DNA from: Clostridiales bacterium UBA6386
Lineage (GTDB): Bacteria > Bacillota > Clostridia > Oscillospirales > Oscillospiraceae
DNA length: 54,697 bases
NCBI GenBank assembly: GCA_002437585.1
Contig: DJQM01000016.1
Span: 19,726-74,422 of the forward strand
Direction: 5' to 3'
This document shows, piece after piece, positions 38,174 to 45,740 of the stretch; the first letter of the stretch is position 1; the number at the start of each line of letters is the position of its first letter. The notes beneath the pieces were generated by a model. The model searched no databases and was not told the origin of the DNA. It saw only the letters and a program-made list of their open reading frames with translations. The translations under genes were made by a program, and so were the position numbers.

Positions 38174-39697
38174 ATGCTGACCGCTGACCAGATCGACGTT
38201 TTGGGGGAGAAAGCCAGACAGCTGATTTCTCCGGTGACGGAGTTTCTGATTGAGGACATCGCAAGGAGAATCGCGGAAGCGGGGCAGTTCACCGGCACGG
38301 CGGCCTACCAGGCCTGGAGACTTCAACAGCTGGGTGTTTCTCAGCGGCAGCTGAAAAAGGAGCTGAGGAAGCGGCTGAAGGTGTCTCACCGGGAACTGCG
38401 AAAGCTCATGAGCCAGGCGGGGGAGGCCGGATATGACTATGATATCCGAAAGCACCCCTATGTCCAGGCGGTTCCCTTCCGGGAGAATCAGGCCTTACAG
38501 CAGATTGTGTCCGCGGCGGCTGAGCTGGCGGATGAGAGCCTGAGCAATATCACCCAGACCATGGGCTTTGTGGGTTCGGACGGGAAGGCCAGGGAGCTGA
38601 CGAAAGCCTATCAGAACGCCTGTGATTTTGCCTTTCAGAAGGTAGCCACCGGCGCTCAGGATTACGCCTCGGCCATTCGGGAGGCAACCCGGAATCTGGC
38701 AGACCGGGGAATCGTCTCCATCGACTATGAATCCGGCGTGTCCACCTCCCTGGAGGCCGCTGTCCGGCGGAGCGTCATGGGCGGCTTAGGGTTGATGCAG
38801 GAGAAAATCAGCCAGCAGAATCACGACGATTTCGGCTGTGACGGCTGGGAAATCTCTGCTCACGCCGCCAGTGCCCCCGATCATGAGCCGATTCAGGGCA
38901 GACAGTACACCGATGCGGCCTATGAGAAGCTGAACAGCTCCCTTGCCCGGCGAATTGGCACTCTGAACTGCGGTCACGCCGCTTTCCCGATCATCCTGGG
39001 TGTGGACACCCCGCAGTACACGCCGGAGGAGCTGGCAAAGCTACGGCAGGAGAACGAAAAGGGCGTTGACTACAGCGGCAAGCACTATTCCATGTATGAG
39101 GCCACTCAGCACCAGCGGCGGCTGGAAGCTTCCATCCGGAAGCAGAAGCGCAGGATATTGGTTGCCGAGGCTACCGGGGACAAGGAGAGCCTGCGGCAAA
39201 GCCAGATCAAGTATCAGGTGCTGAACCAGGAGTATAAACGCTTCTCCAAGGCGGCTGGCCTGAGGCTCCAGCAGGAGCGTATGGAAATGTCCGGTTTCGG
39301 GGCGAAGCAGGCCAGAGAGGCGGAAAATTACGAAAGAAACTTGCAATTTATCAACAACGATGCTACAATCAAGGCGGAATCCGGATTGCCGAAAAAGTTA
39401 CAGGAAGCAGATACGGTGATTTCTCATACTGTGGCTGTAAACCTCCCCAAAATTCAAGGCGTTGTCCCAAAAGGCGCAGCAGCTGTTGAGGTGTATACGA
39501 TGGCCGGAGACGGAACGAGCACACCGATTCGGGATTTGAAGCGATTGTATGCAACATACCCTGACTACGGGGATGCAAGTAGCTGGAAGAAGAAATCCGG
39601 GACGGTGTATGCAAAGAATCACCATTATGTGGTTCACTGGTATGAGAATACCAAAGGCGTTCCGCCGGATGAAATAAAGTTGAAAGGGGCGAAATAA
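38174..39697 (+). CDS. Minor capsid protein with toxin-like C-terminal domain
   Basis: A 507-aa protein. Residues 1 to about 330 are a phage minor capsid protein (MuF/min_cap2 type): DIARRIAEAGQFTGTAAYQA, FDYASAIREATRNLADRG-like helices, DDFGCDGWEISAHAASAPDH, RIGTLNCGHAAFPIILGV. A coiled linker follows to about 395. The last ~100 residues (from NFKLQ-like ENYERNLQF onward) are different in kind and more AT-rich: VPKGAAAVEVYTMAGDG, YATYPDYGDASSWKKKSG, YAKNHHYVVHWYENTKG. Capsid proteins of this type often carry exchangeable C-terminal toxins injected or released with the phage. The His-His and Trp/Tyr pattern suggests a nuclease, but no family is certain. Confidence 0.8.
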   Translation: MLTADQIDVLGEKARQLISPVTEFLIEDIARRIAEAGQFTGTAAYQAWRLQQLGVSQRQLKKELRKRLKVSHRELRKLMSQAGEAGYDYDIRKHPYVQAVPFRENQALQQIVSAAAELADESLSNITQTMGFVGSDGKARELTKAYQNACDFAFQKVATGAQDYASAIREATRNLADRGIVSIDYESGVSTSLEAAVRRSVMGGLGLMQEKISQQNHDDFGCDGWEISAHAASAPDHEPIQGRQYTDAAYEKLNSSLARRIGTLNCGHAAFPIILGVDTPQYTPEELAKLRQENEKGVDYSGKHYSMYEATQHQRRLEASIRKQKRRILVAEATGDKESLRQSQIKYQVLNQEYKRFSKAAGLRLQQERMEMSGFGAKQAREAENYERNLQFINNDATIKAESGLPKKLQEADTVISHTVAVNLPKIQGVVPKGAAAVEVYTMAGDGTSTPIRDLKRLYATYPDYGDASSWKKKSGTVYAKNHHYVVHWYENTKGVPPDEIKLKGAK

Positions 39698-39698
39698 T

Positions 39699-39941
39699 AT
39701 GCGTGTCCGATATGTTGGTAAAAGCTTCGGAATCGATGGCTTGACGGATGGAAAGGAATATGAGGTTCTTTCCTATGACGAAGGTTCAGGAGCTCTTCAA
39801 ATCGTTGATGATAGCGGAGAAGATTACCTCTACGATCCGCACAATCCTCGCCCCATCGCAAACTCAGATCACCCCGGAGGAAGGTTTGAGATTGTTGAGG
39901 ATGATGTCTTTGGGACACTCAGAAAAGCAATATGTGAATAA
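39699..39941 (+). CDS. Small acidic protein, possible immunity to the capsid-linked toxin
   Basis: An 80-aa acidic, SH3-like beta protein (RVRYVGKSFGIDGLTDGKEY, ALQIVDDSGEDYLY), beginning 2 bases after the minor capsid stop and AT-rich like the end of that gene. Proteins of this pattern are widespread as orphans in Firmicutes. Its position suggests an immunity protein (inference). It is unlike any head-assembly protein I know. Confidence 0.6.
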   Translation: MRVRYVGKSFGIDGLTDGKEYEVLSYDEGSGALQIVDDSGEDYLYDPHNPRPIANSDHPGGRFEIVEDDVFGTLRKAICE

Positions 39942-39942
39942 G

Positions 39943-39974
39943 GAAAGAGAGCTATGGTAACATGGCTCTCTTTC
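39943..39974. terminator. Hairpin after the possible immunity gene
   Basis: GAAAGAGAGC (39943-39952) pairs with GCTCTCTTTC (39965-39974) right after the stop. It has A-rich and T-rich ends but no long T run; probably an mRNA boundary or attenuator. Confidence 0.55.
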
Positions 39975-39999
39975 ACTATGCCCTGAGAGGTGAATGAAC

Positions 40000-40185
40000 A
40001 TGATGTATTGTCCCTATGCGATGAACCGGCATCTGGTTCAGCAGACAACGTATGAGTACGATGAAAGCGGCAACCAGACCCTACAACAGGCAATAGAACA
40101 CAACACCGCCGAATTCATCGAGTGTAAAAAGGAATCATGTGGTGCCTGGCACGATGGAAAGTGCCATTACAACCAAGTTGATTGA
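40000..40185 (+). CDS. Small Cys-containing phage protein
   Basis: A 61-aa protein from ATG 40000 (GAGAGGTG seven bases upstream). CPYAMNRHLV at the start and ECKKESCGAWHDGKCHY at the end give a likely zinc site. It sits between the capsid/toxin genes and the scaffold, with a hairpin before and a terminator after. Function unknown. Confidence 0.65.
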   Translation: MMYCPYAMNRHLVQQTTYEYDESGNQTLQQAIEHNTAEFIECKKESCGAWHDGKCHYNQVD

Positions 40186-40221
40186 AGCAACGATTCGGAA
40201 TTTCCGAACGGTTGCTTTTTT
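40185..40221 (+). terminator. Terminator before the scaffold gene
   Basis: AAGCAAC-GA-TTCGGA pairs with TCCGAA-CG-GTTGCTT, then TTTTTT. It begins at the stop of the 61-aa gene, so the head genes downstream need read-through, antitermination or a further promoter. Confidence 0.85.
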
Positions 40222-40312
40222 CATATCATTTTTGCCGTGGCTGGCGTAAAACAAGCCGACAGCAGGGGAGGCGACCCCCATACAACAAAGCATAGCTGAG
40301 GAAGGAAAGCAC

Positions 40313-40879
40313 ATGAAACGAGAGTTCTTGCAGAATTTCAAGGTCGGTGACCAGCCGTTGAGCAAGGAGATCATCGACGAGATCATGGCGGAAAACGGTC
40401 TGGACATTGAGGCGGCGAAAAAGCCCTTTGCCGACTATGACACCCTCAAGAGCCAGCTGAGCGAGGCGCAGAAGACCATTTCCGGCTTCCAGGGTCAGGA
40501 CATCGAGACCATCAAACAGTCCGCCAAGGACTGGGAGAAGAAGTACAACGATGCTGTGGCCGAAAGCCAGCGGAAGATTGCGGACATGGAATTTGACCAT
40601 GCTCTGGACGCTGCCATTACCGGCAAGCGTGGCAGAAGCACCAAGGCCGTCCGGGCGATGCTGGACGTGGACGCTCTGAAGGCAAGCAAGAACCAGGAGG
40701 CGGACATCAAGACCGCCTTGGAAAAGCTGCAAAAGGAAAGCGGATATCTGTTCGATGACGGTGGAAACCCGCCTCCTTATTCCAGGGGTGCAGGCACCCA
40801 GCAGCAGGAACCCAACCCCGGCTCGGAGCAGGGCGGCCTTGCGGCGGCACTGAGAGCCAAATACAACATGAAAGGATGA
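40313..40879 (+). CDS. Capsid scaffolding protein
   Basis: A 188-aa protein, helical and charged with coiled coils (TLKSQLSEAQKTISGFQGQD, AKDWEKKYNDAVAESQRKIA) and a Gly/Pro/Gln-rich spacer before a short basic tail (LAAALRAKYNMKG). This is the GP20-type scaffold plan. Just upstream of the major capsid gene, its usual place; it guides shell assembly and then leaves. Confidence 0.88.
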   Translation: MKREFLQNFKVGDQPLSKEIIDEIMAENGLDIEAAKKPFADYDTLKSQLSEAQKTISGFQGQDIETIKQSAKDWEKKYNDAVAESQRKIADMEFDHALDAAITGKRGRSTKAVRAMLDVDALKASKNQEADIKTALEKLQKESGYLFDDGGNPPPYSRGAGTQQQEPNPGSEQGGLAAALRAKYNMKG

Positions 40880-40888
40880 TTTTTCACT

Positions 40889-41896
40889 ATGGCAATTACT
40901 CTGGCAGAAGCAAAGGTCGGCATGGCCGACAAGGTCGATCAGCAGATCATTGACACGTTCCGGCGCAGTTCTCTGCTGCTGGACATGCTGACCTTCGACA
41001 ACACCATTTCCCCCGGCACCGGCGGCAGCACCCTGACCTACGGTTACATTCAGCTGAAAACCCCCTCCACCGCCGCTGTGCGTGCCATCAACACCGAGTA
41101 CACGGCAGGCGAGGCCAAGCGGGAGGAGAAGACCGCCAAGGCGGTCATCATGGGCGGTTCCTTCCAGGTTGACCGGGTGATTCAGAACACCTCCGGTGCC
41201 GTGGACGAGCTGGCCTTCCAGGCTCAGCAGAAGATCAAGGCGACGGCCAACTACTTCCACAATCTGGTCATCAACGGCACTTCCGCCGCTTCCGGCACCG
41301 GCTATGTGGTGAACACCTTCGACGGCCTGCGGAAGTCTCTGGCCGGTACCTCCAACGAGTTCACCACGGACATTGACCTGTCCGATTCCGGCAAGATGGA
41401 CAGCAATGCCAACGCCTTCGTTGACCAGCTGGATCAGCTGACCCACATGGTGGACGGCGGTGCTTCTCTGCTGCTCATGAACACCGCCATGCTGCTGAAG
41501 GTTCGGGCAGCTGCCCGCCGTGCCGGATACTACGAGCGTAAGAAGGACGACTTCGGCAGAGCGGTGGAGTATTTCGGCGGTATTCCCATCATGGATGCGG
41601 GCATGTACTACAACGGCACCAAGTCCGTGGATGTCATCGACACCTCCACCCCCAGCACCTCCGCCGCCGGTACCTCCAGCATCTACGCGGTGAACATCGC
41701 CCTGGACGGCTTCCACGGTATTTCCCCCACCGGCACCGGCGTAATCTCTTCCTACATGCCTGACATGACCGCCCCCGGCGCGGTGAAGAAGGGCGAGGTG
41801 GAGCTGGTGGCCGGTGTGGTGCTGAAGAACACCCTGAAGGCCGCCGCCCTGAACGGTATCGTGCTCAAGCCCAAGACCGCCGCTTCCGGCGGCTGA
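40889..41896 (+). CDS. Major capsid protein
   Basis: A 335-aa shell protein of HK97-type fold. It starts MAITLAEAKVGMADKVDQQI, has a long N-terminal arm and TLTYGYIQLKTPSTAAVRAI, a central AFQAQQKIKATANYFHNLVI helix and an Ala/Gly-rich C-terminus. Its codon use is cleaner and more GC-rich than neighbouring phage genes, as expected for the most highly expressed product. No N-terminal protease gene is nearby. Confidence 0.88.
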   Translation: MAITLAEAKVGMADKVDQQIIDTFRRSSLLLDMLTFDNTISPGTGGSTLTYGYIQLKTPSTAAVRAINTEYTAGEAKREEKTAKAVIMGGSFQVDRVIQNTSGAVDELAFQAQQKIKATANYFHNLVINGTSAASGTGYVVNTFDGLRKSLAGTSNEFTTDIDLSDSGKMDSNANAFVDQLDQLTHMVDGGASLLLMNTAMLLKVRAAARRAGYYERKKDDFGRAVEYFGGIPIMDAGMYYNGTKSVDVIDTSTPSTSAAGTSSIYAVNIALDGFHGISPTGTGVISSYMPDMTAPGAVKKGEVELVAGVVLKNTLKAAALNGIVLKPKTAASGG

Positions 41897-41908
41897 TAGG
41901 AGGCCGCT

Positions 41909-42259
41909 ATGCCGGATTATCAGTTTTATATTCAGGATTATCTCGGCAGCGCAATTTCGGAGGAGGACTTTCCCCGGCTGTGTAAACGAGCCGGGGAGGT
42001 TCTGGCCAGGTACAAGCGGATTTACACCGTGACGGAGCCGGAATCCGGGGCGGAGAAAATGGCCGTGTGCGCCATGACCGATGCCCTGAGCGGCTTTGAG
42101 GCTATCCAGAACGGCGAGGCCGGAGCCATCCAGTCCGCCGCTATCGGGTCTGTTTCCGTAAATTACGGAACTCCGACGGCGGTGGATATCAGCCCCAAGG
42201 GGCAGGCGAGAGAGCTGTACCGCTGCGCAAGTCTCTACCTGGACATCTATCGGGGGTGA
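41909..42259 (+). CDS. Head-tail connector (gp6-like adaptor)
   Basis: A 116-aa helical protein (SEEDFPRLCKRAGEVLARYK, AVCAMTDALSGFEAIQNGEA, ELYRCASLYLDIYRG), the usual plan of the adaptor below the portal. Its stop overlaps the next start (GTGA). Confidence 0.75.
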   Translation: MPDYQFYIQDYLGSAISEEDFPRLCKRAGEVLARYKRIYTVTEPESGAEKMAVCAMTDALSGFEAIQNGEAGAIQSAAIGSVSVNYGTPTAVDISPKGQARELYRCASLYLDIYRG

Positions 42260-42633
42260 GGGAAGTGCTGAATCTCCGGCGGCGGAAGTGTCCGCTTGAC
42301 TACCGGCTGTGCAATCAGACGGTCACGGTATATCACCGGGACGGTGACAAAGTGACCAGAACGGTGTATGACAACGCCTTCCTGGACTTCAAGAAAACCG
42401 AGAATGTGGACAAAACCGGAAGTAAGGAGGTCAATTCCTTTCTGCTGGTCATTCCTTGTTCGGAGGCGTGCGTGCATCCTGAGGACAAGGTGCTGCTGGG
42501 AACCGGGGAGGAAATCACGGCGACCCAGTGGCCATCCTTTATTTCGGTGAAGGTGCCTGGGCTGGTCGTGGTGAAGTACGTTGACCCCAAATACTGGGGC
42601 GGCAAGCTGATTCATGTGGAGGCGGGCGGATGA
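42256..42633 (+). CDS. Head-closure-type protein
   Basis: A 125-aa, beta-rich protein from GTG 42256 (TVTVYHRDGDKVTRTVYDNA, VNSFLLVIPCSEACVHPEDK). By size and position between connector and minor capsid genes it is probably the head-tail stopper; this is inferred mainly from gene order. Confidence 0.65.
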   Translation: MREVLNLRRRKCPLDYRLCNQTVTVYHRDGDKVTRTVYDNAFLDFKKTENVDKTGSKEVNSFLLVIPCSEACVHPEDKVLLGTGEEITATQWPSFISVKVPGLVVVKYVDPKYWGGKLIHVEAGG

Positions 42634-43082
42634 GTACACGAATCAAAGTGGACATGAAGCCTGTTGACACCATCCTGACCCGGCTGGGCGTTGACAAGAA
42701 CGGCCAGGTGCAGATGCAGGTGACCCGAATCATCAGTAACCGGATTACCAAGTATATGCCCTTCCGAACCGGTGCGCTGTCCACCAAATCGAAGCGGATC
42801 AAAAGCCCCACAGAAATCGAGGTGGCTGCTCCTTATGCCCGCTATCAGTATTACGGAAAGGTCATGGTCAATTCCGAAACCGGAAAAGGTCCCGCTTTTA
42901 TTCCCGGGGTTGGCTACCGGTACCGGAAAGGCACTGTTCTGAAAGCCACAGAGCGTGACCTGAACTATGATCTGACAAAGCATCCGAAAGCTGGCCCCTT
43001 CTGGGACAGGCGGATGATGGCTTCTGAGGCGGCGCAGATCGCCCAGGATGTGCAGGACTACATCAAAAGGAGGGGAAAATGA
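42630..43082 (+). CDS. Minor capsid/tail-completion protein
   Basis: A 150-aa protein with the common sequence YMPFRTGALSTKSK and YARYQYYGKVMV, followed by AGPFWDRRMMASEAAQIAQD. This pattern belongs to the minor capsid/HK97 gp10-like family at the head-tail joint. Overlaps both neighbours by four bases. Confidence 0.8.
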   Translation: MSTRIKVDMKPVDTILTRLGVDKNGQVQMQVTRIISNRITKYMPFRTGALSTKSKRIKSPTEIEVAAPYARYQYYGKVMVNSETGKGPAFIPGVGYRYRKGTVLKATERDLNYDLTKHPKAGPFWDRRMMASEAAQIAQDVQDYIKRRGK

Positions 43083-43537
43083 CCGCACTGGAGAAAATCA
43101 AGGACTTTCTCAGCCGGTATCCCGGCGCGGATATCTTCCGGGATTTCCATGTGGATTACACAGACCAGATTCCCTTCAACGGCGGCGTATTTCCCTCCGG
43201 CCTTACGGAGGTTTCCAGAACCTCTGATATTCTGGGAAATGTCACCGCCATCAACCAGTACAATTTCGGATTGTACTATGTGTTCGAGAAGTCTCCCGGG
43301 GACGATGACGGAGCCGCCGAGAACGCGGACTGGGTCATGGATTTTCAGGCGTGGGTGCAGGAAATGTCCGCCCTGGGCAGAGCACCCACCTTCGGGGACG
43401 ATCCGAAATCGGAGAAGATCACCGCTCAGAACGGCGTTCTGTACGGTGCGGACGAAGAAGGCACGGCCATGTACATGGTGCAGCTGGCCGTGACATTTAC
43501 GAAGAAATTTGAGGTGAAAAACGAATGGCTGATATGA
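43079..43537 (+). CDS. Tail terminator/minor capsid-like protein
   Basis: A 152-aa protein (LSRYPGADIFRDFHVDYTDQ, NFGLYYVFEKSPGDDDGAAE, YMVQLAVTFTKKFEV), matching the third minor-capsid-type protein of Firmicute siphoviruses, a likely tail terminator ring. It overlaps the tail tube gene by 13 bases. Confidence 0.75.
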   Translation: MTALEKIKDFLSRYPGADIFRDFHVDYTDQIPFNGGVFPSGLTEVSRTSDILGNVTAINQYNFGLYYVFEKSPGDDDGAAENADWVMDFQAWVQEMSALGRAPTFGDDPKSEKITAQNGVLYGADEEGTAMYMVQLAVTFTKKFEVKNEWLI

Positions 43538-44043
43538 CTTTTAACACCACAGAAGGCAGCGTTGTGGAAAGAAAGCTGCTGATTCTGTATCTCAACACCG
43601 GCACTTCCACGGAACCTGTCTGGTCTGTCATCGGTCGGCGGGTGGAGGACAGCTCCATGGAATACGACTGGAGCGAGGAAACCAAGCAGGACATTCTGGG
43701 TGTCACCAGAACCACCCTCCAGAGACCGAAGATCACCCAGTCCTTCGACCCCTGCGAACTGGATTCCGGGGACAAGGCGCAGCTGAAGATCTGGAACCAG
43801 GCCATCAAAGACCAGGACGTGGGCGCAATGGCCAACAACGACCTGCTGCTGGTACACGCTTATACCGGCACTTCCACTGACGGCGCATTCGCCGAGCGAT
43901 ATCCCGCCAGTGCTGTCCGGCCTACCGGCCTGGGCGGCTCTGCCAACGTGGGTATGCCCATCGACGTGACCTTCGGCGGCGAGCGGGAAACCGGCACGGC
44001 CAAGATGACCGACGGCGCCCTGGCGTTCACGAAGGGCGAGTAA
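43525..44043 (+). CDS. Major tail (tube) protein
   Basis: A 172-aa protein with the tube fold pattern (GRRVEDSSMEYDWSEETKQD, ILGVTRTTLQRPKITQSFDP, MPIDVTFGGERETGTAKMTD). A tail of siphovirus type is implied. A strong hairpin follows its stop. Confidence 0.85.
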   Translation: MADMTFNTTEGSVVERKLLILYLNTGTSTEPVWSVIGRRVEDSSMEYDWSEETKQDILGVTRTTLQRPKITQSFDPCELDSGDKAQLKIWNQAIKDQDVGAMANNDLLLVHAYTGTSTDGAFAERYPASAVRPTGLGGSANVGMPIDVTFGGERETGTAKMTDGALAFTKGE

Positions 44044-44051
44044 AACGATGA

Positions 44052-44076
44052 TTGGGGAGGTGTGATACCTCCCCAA
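44052..44076 (+). terminator. Hairpin after the major tail gene
   Basis: Perfect 10-bp stem TTGGGGAGGT / ACCTCCCCAA with loop GTGAT. It has no T run. It likely protects or partly terminates the abundant tail-tube message, reducing expression of the chaperones downstream. Confidence 0.6.
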
Positions 44077-44098
44077 CTGTATCAGTAAGGAGAACGAT

Positions 44099-44518
44099 AT
44101 GAAAGAACTGAATATTAACACCGGCGTTACCACATATTCCATCAACGGGAAAAGCGAGACCGCATTCAATCCGACGGACAGCAATTTTGTAGAAGGCTTG
44201 TTTGTGGCATTCAATGAGTTGGACAAAAAGCAGGAGGCATACCGGGAGGAGGTTTCCAAACTCACCGACAAAAGAGAAATCTTCCGGGTTGCCCGTGAGC
44301 GAGATGCGGAAATGCGGGCAATTCTGGACAACGCACTGGGGGCGGACACCTGCAACCGGGTATTCGGTTCTATGAATACCTATGCCATGGCGGATGGCCT
44401 GCCGGTCTGGGCAAATCTGATGCTTGCCATCATCGACGAGATCGATACTTCTTTCGCCGCCGAGCAGAAGAAGACAAACCCCAGAATCGCCAAGTACACC
44501 AGCAAATATCAGCGGTGA
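44099..44518 (+). CDS. Tail assembly chaperone, upstream (G-like) gene
   Basis: A 139-aa acidic, helical protein (NPTDSNFVEGLFVAFNELDK, EIFRVARERDAEMRAILDNA) with AAGGAG before the ATG. Its position between tail tube and tape measure is that of the first chaperone. A heptamer AAACCCC near its 3' end may shift ribosomes into the next frame. Confidence 0.75.
   Translation: MKELNINTGVTTYSINGKSETAFNPTDSNFVEGLFVAFNELDKKQEAYREEVSKLTDKREIFRVARERDAEMRAILDNALGADTCNRVFGSMNTYAMADGLPVWANLMLAIIDEIDTSFAAEQKKTNPRIAKYTSKYQR
44476..44482 (+). promoter_or_regulatory. Candidate -1 frameshift slippery site A AAC CCC
   Basis: In the frame of the upstream chaperone this reads A AAC CCC, which fits X XXY YYZ. Slipping back one base gives AAA CCC, and the new frame stays open through GTG 44515 into the Gp15-like gene. 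The site is 34 bases before the upstream stop. Confidence 0.5.
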
Positions 44519-45078
44519 GTAAGCCATGGGATAGCCTGCTTCCGGAGAGCGTGACGGTTGCGGGCGAGGAATACGCCATACGCTCAGATTTTCGGGCAAT
44601 GCTGGATATCTGCGTCGCCTTGTCCGATCCGGAACTGGAAGAGCAGGAGCGGGGCGAGGTTGTGCTTCGTATTTTCTATCCGGAATTGGAAAAAATCCCG
44701 TACACGGCATATCAGGAAGCAATCGCAAAATGCTTCTGGTTCCTGAATGGCGGCGTTGAAGAACGGAAAAGCAGTCCGGGGCCGAAGCTGGTAGATTGGG
44801 AAAAGGACTTTCCGCGTATCGTGTCTCCGATTAACAGAGTGATGGGGACGGAAATCCGGACTCTTCCCCATTTACATTGGTGGACGTTCCTGGCCGCGTA
44901 CTATGAGATCGGAGATTGCCTTTTCGCGCAGATCGTGCGGATACGCAGTCTCAAGGCCGCGGGGAAGCTGAAAGACCCACAGGACAAAGCGTGGTATCGG
45001 AAGAACCGTGACCTTGTGGATATGCAGACAGCGTACACATCGGAAGAAAAAGCCACTATTAGCGGCTGGATGGTATAG
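44515..45078 (+). CDS. Gp15-family protein, downstream (GT-like) tail chaperone
   Basis: A 187-aa protein (DSLLPESVTVAGEEYAIRSD, RIFYPELEKIPYTAYQEAIA, HLHWWTFLAAYYEIGDCLFA) matching the bacteriophage Gp15 family. Its GTG overlaps the preceding stop, and I see no ribosome-binding site for it. It is probably translated by coupling or as the frameshift extension of the upstream chaperone. Confidence 0.8.
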   Translation: MSKPWDSLLPESVTVAGEEYAIRSDFRAMLDICVALSDPELEEQERGEVVLRIFYPELEKIPYTAYQEAIAKCFWFLNGGVEERKSSPGPKLVDWEKDFPRIVSPINRVMGTEIRTLPHLHWWTFLAAYYEIGDCLFAQIVRIRSLKAAGKLKDPQDKAWYRKNRDLVDMQTAYTSEEKATISGWMV

Positions 45079-45104
45079 ACTTTTCCGCCAAAGCATGATA
45101 TACT
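45076..45104 (+). promoter_or_regulatory. Promoter of the moron gene
   Basis: TAGACT (45076-45081), 17-bp spacer, TATACT (45099-45104) preceded by TG (extended -10). It begins at the stop of the Gp15 gene and can express the next gene in the lysogen. Confidence 0.6.
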
Positions 45105-45125
45105 CCCATAAAAGGGGGGATATCC

Positions 45126-45668
45126 ATGGATGCTGAATCCGTAGTTGTGTGTTGTCTCCTGATTGGCTGCTTCCTTGCCGTTTGGGGTATTGTCCTGCTC
45201 TTACAGCATGTCGCCGTCAAAATCCGATATCGTCCGGGTGTCATATTCGGCGGGAAGATAAAGTATCTGTCCGGCTTGAATATCCCGGAGCAGACGATTA
45301 TGATGGCCGTCGGAAAAAAAGAGGAACTGATCCTTACCGGAGTTGGGCAGGAGTTTCATATCTCAATGGATAAGATTCTGACCATCGAGAAGCTGACCCA
45401 TTCGGAAGTACACCATCAGATGGTGTCCAATACGGCTGGTGCCATTGCGGGAGCGATGGTAGGCGGTGCCCTCGGAGCGATTCTTCTGGGCACGCCTTCC
45501 TTGGAAAAGTACACGGTCAAAGGAAAGCTCGTCATACTGGCTTACCAGAGCGGAAGCGGCGTTCAGTATATTCTCTTTGATGGTTTCAGATACCTGAATA
45601 CCATTCAAAACATGCTTCGATTCTTCCGGAAGTACAAAAGAAAGCAAAATATGCGAGTCGACCTGTAA
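45126..45668 (+). CDS. Moron: membrane protein inserted in the tail module
   Basis: A 180-aa protein with an N-terminal membrane helix (VVVCCLLIGCFLAVWGIVLL), a beta-rich PH-like cytosolic part (GGKIKYLSGLNIPEQTIMMA, GVGQEFHISMDKILTIEKLT), a Gly/Ala-rich hairpin segment (AGAIAGAMVGGALGAILLG) and a basic C-terminus. It has its own promoter and a terminator right after, the definition of a moron. It interrupts the usual chaperone-tape measure pair. Likely expressed in the lysogen, perhaps for superinfection exclusion or host change (inference). No family recognised. Confidence 0.7.
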   Translation: MDAESVVVCCLLIGCFLAVWGIVLLLQHVAVKIRYRPGVIFGGKIKYLSGLNIPEQTIMMAVGKKEELILTGVGQEFHISMDKILTIEKLTHSEVHHQMVSNTAGAIAGAMVGGALGAILLGTPSLEKYTVKGKLVILAYQSGSGVQYILFDGFRYLNTIQNMLRFFRKYKRKQNMRVDL

Positions 45669-45682
45669 AATTTCATAACGCA

Positions 45683-45714
45683 AAGTCGTCGAATGATTAT
45701 TCGGCGGCTTTTTT
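45683..45714 (+). terminator. Terminator of the moron gene
   Basis: AAGTCGTCGAAT (45683-45694) pairs with ATTCGGCGGCTT (45699-45710) with G-T pairs, loop GATT, then TTTTC. It closes the moron transcript before the tape measure gene. Confidence 0.85.
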
Positions 45715-45740
45715 CTTTTGCGTGAAGGGAGGCATCCTGA

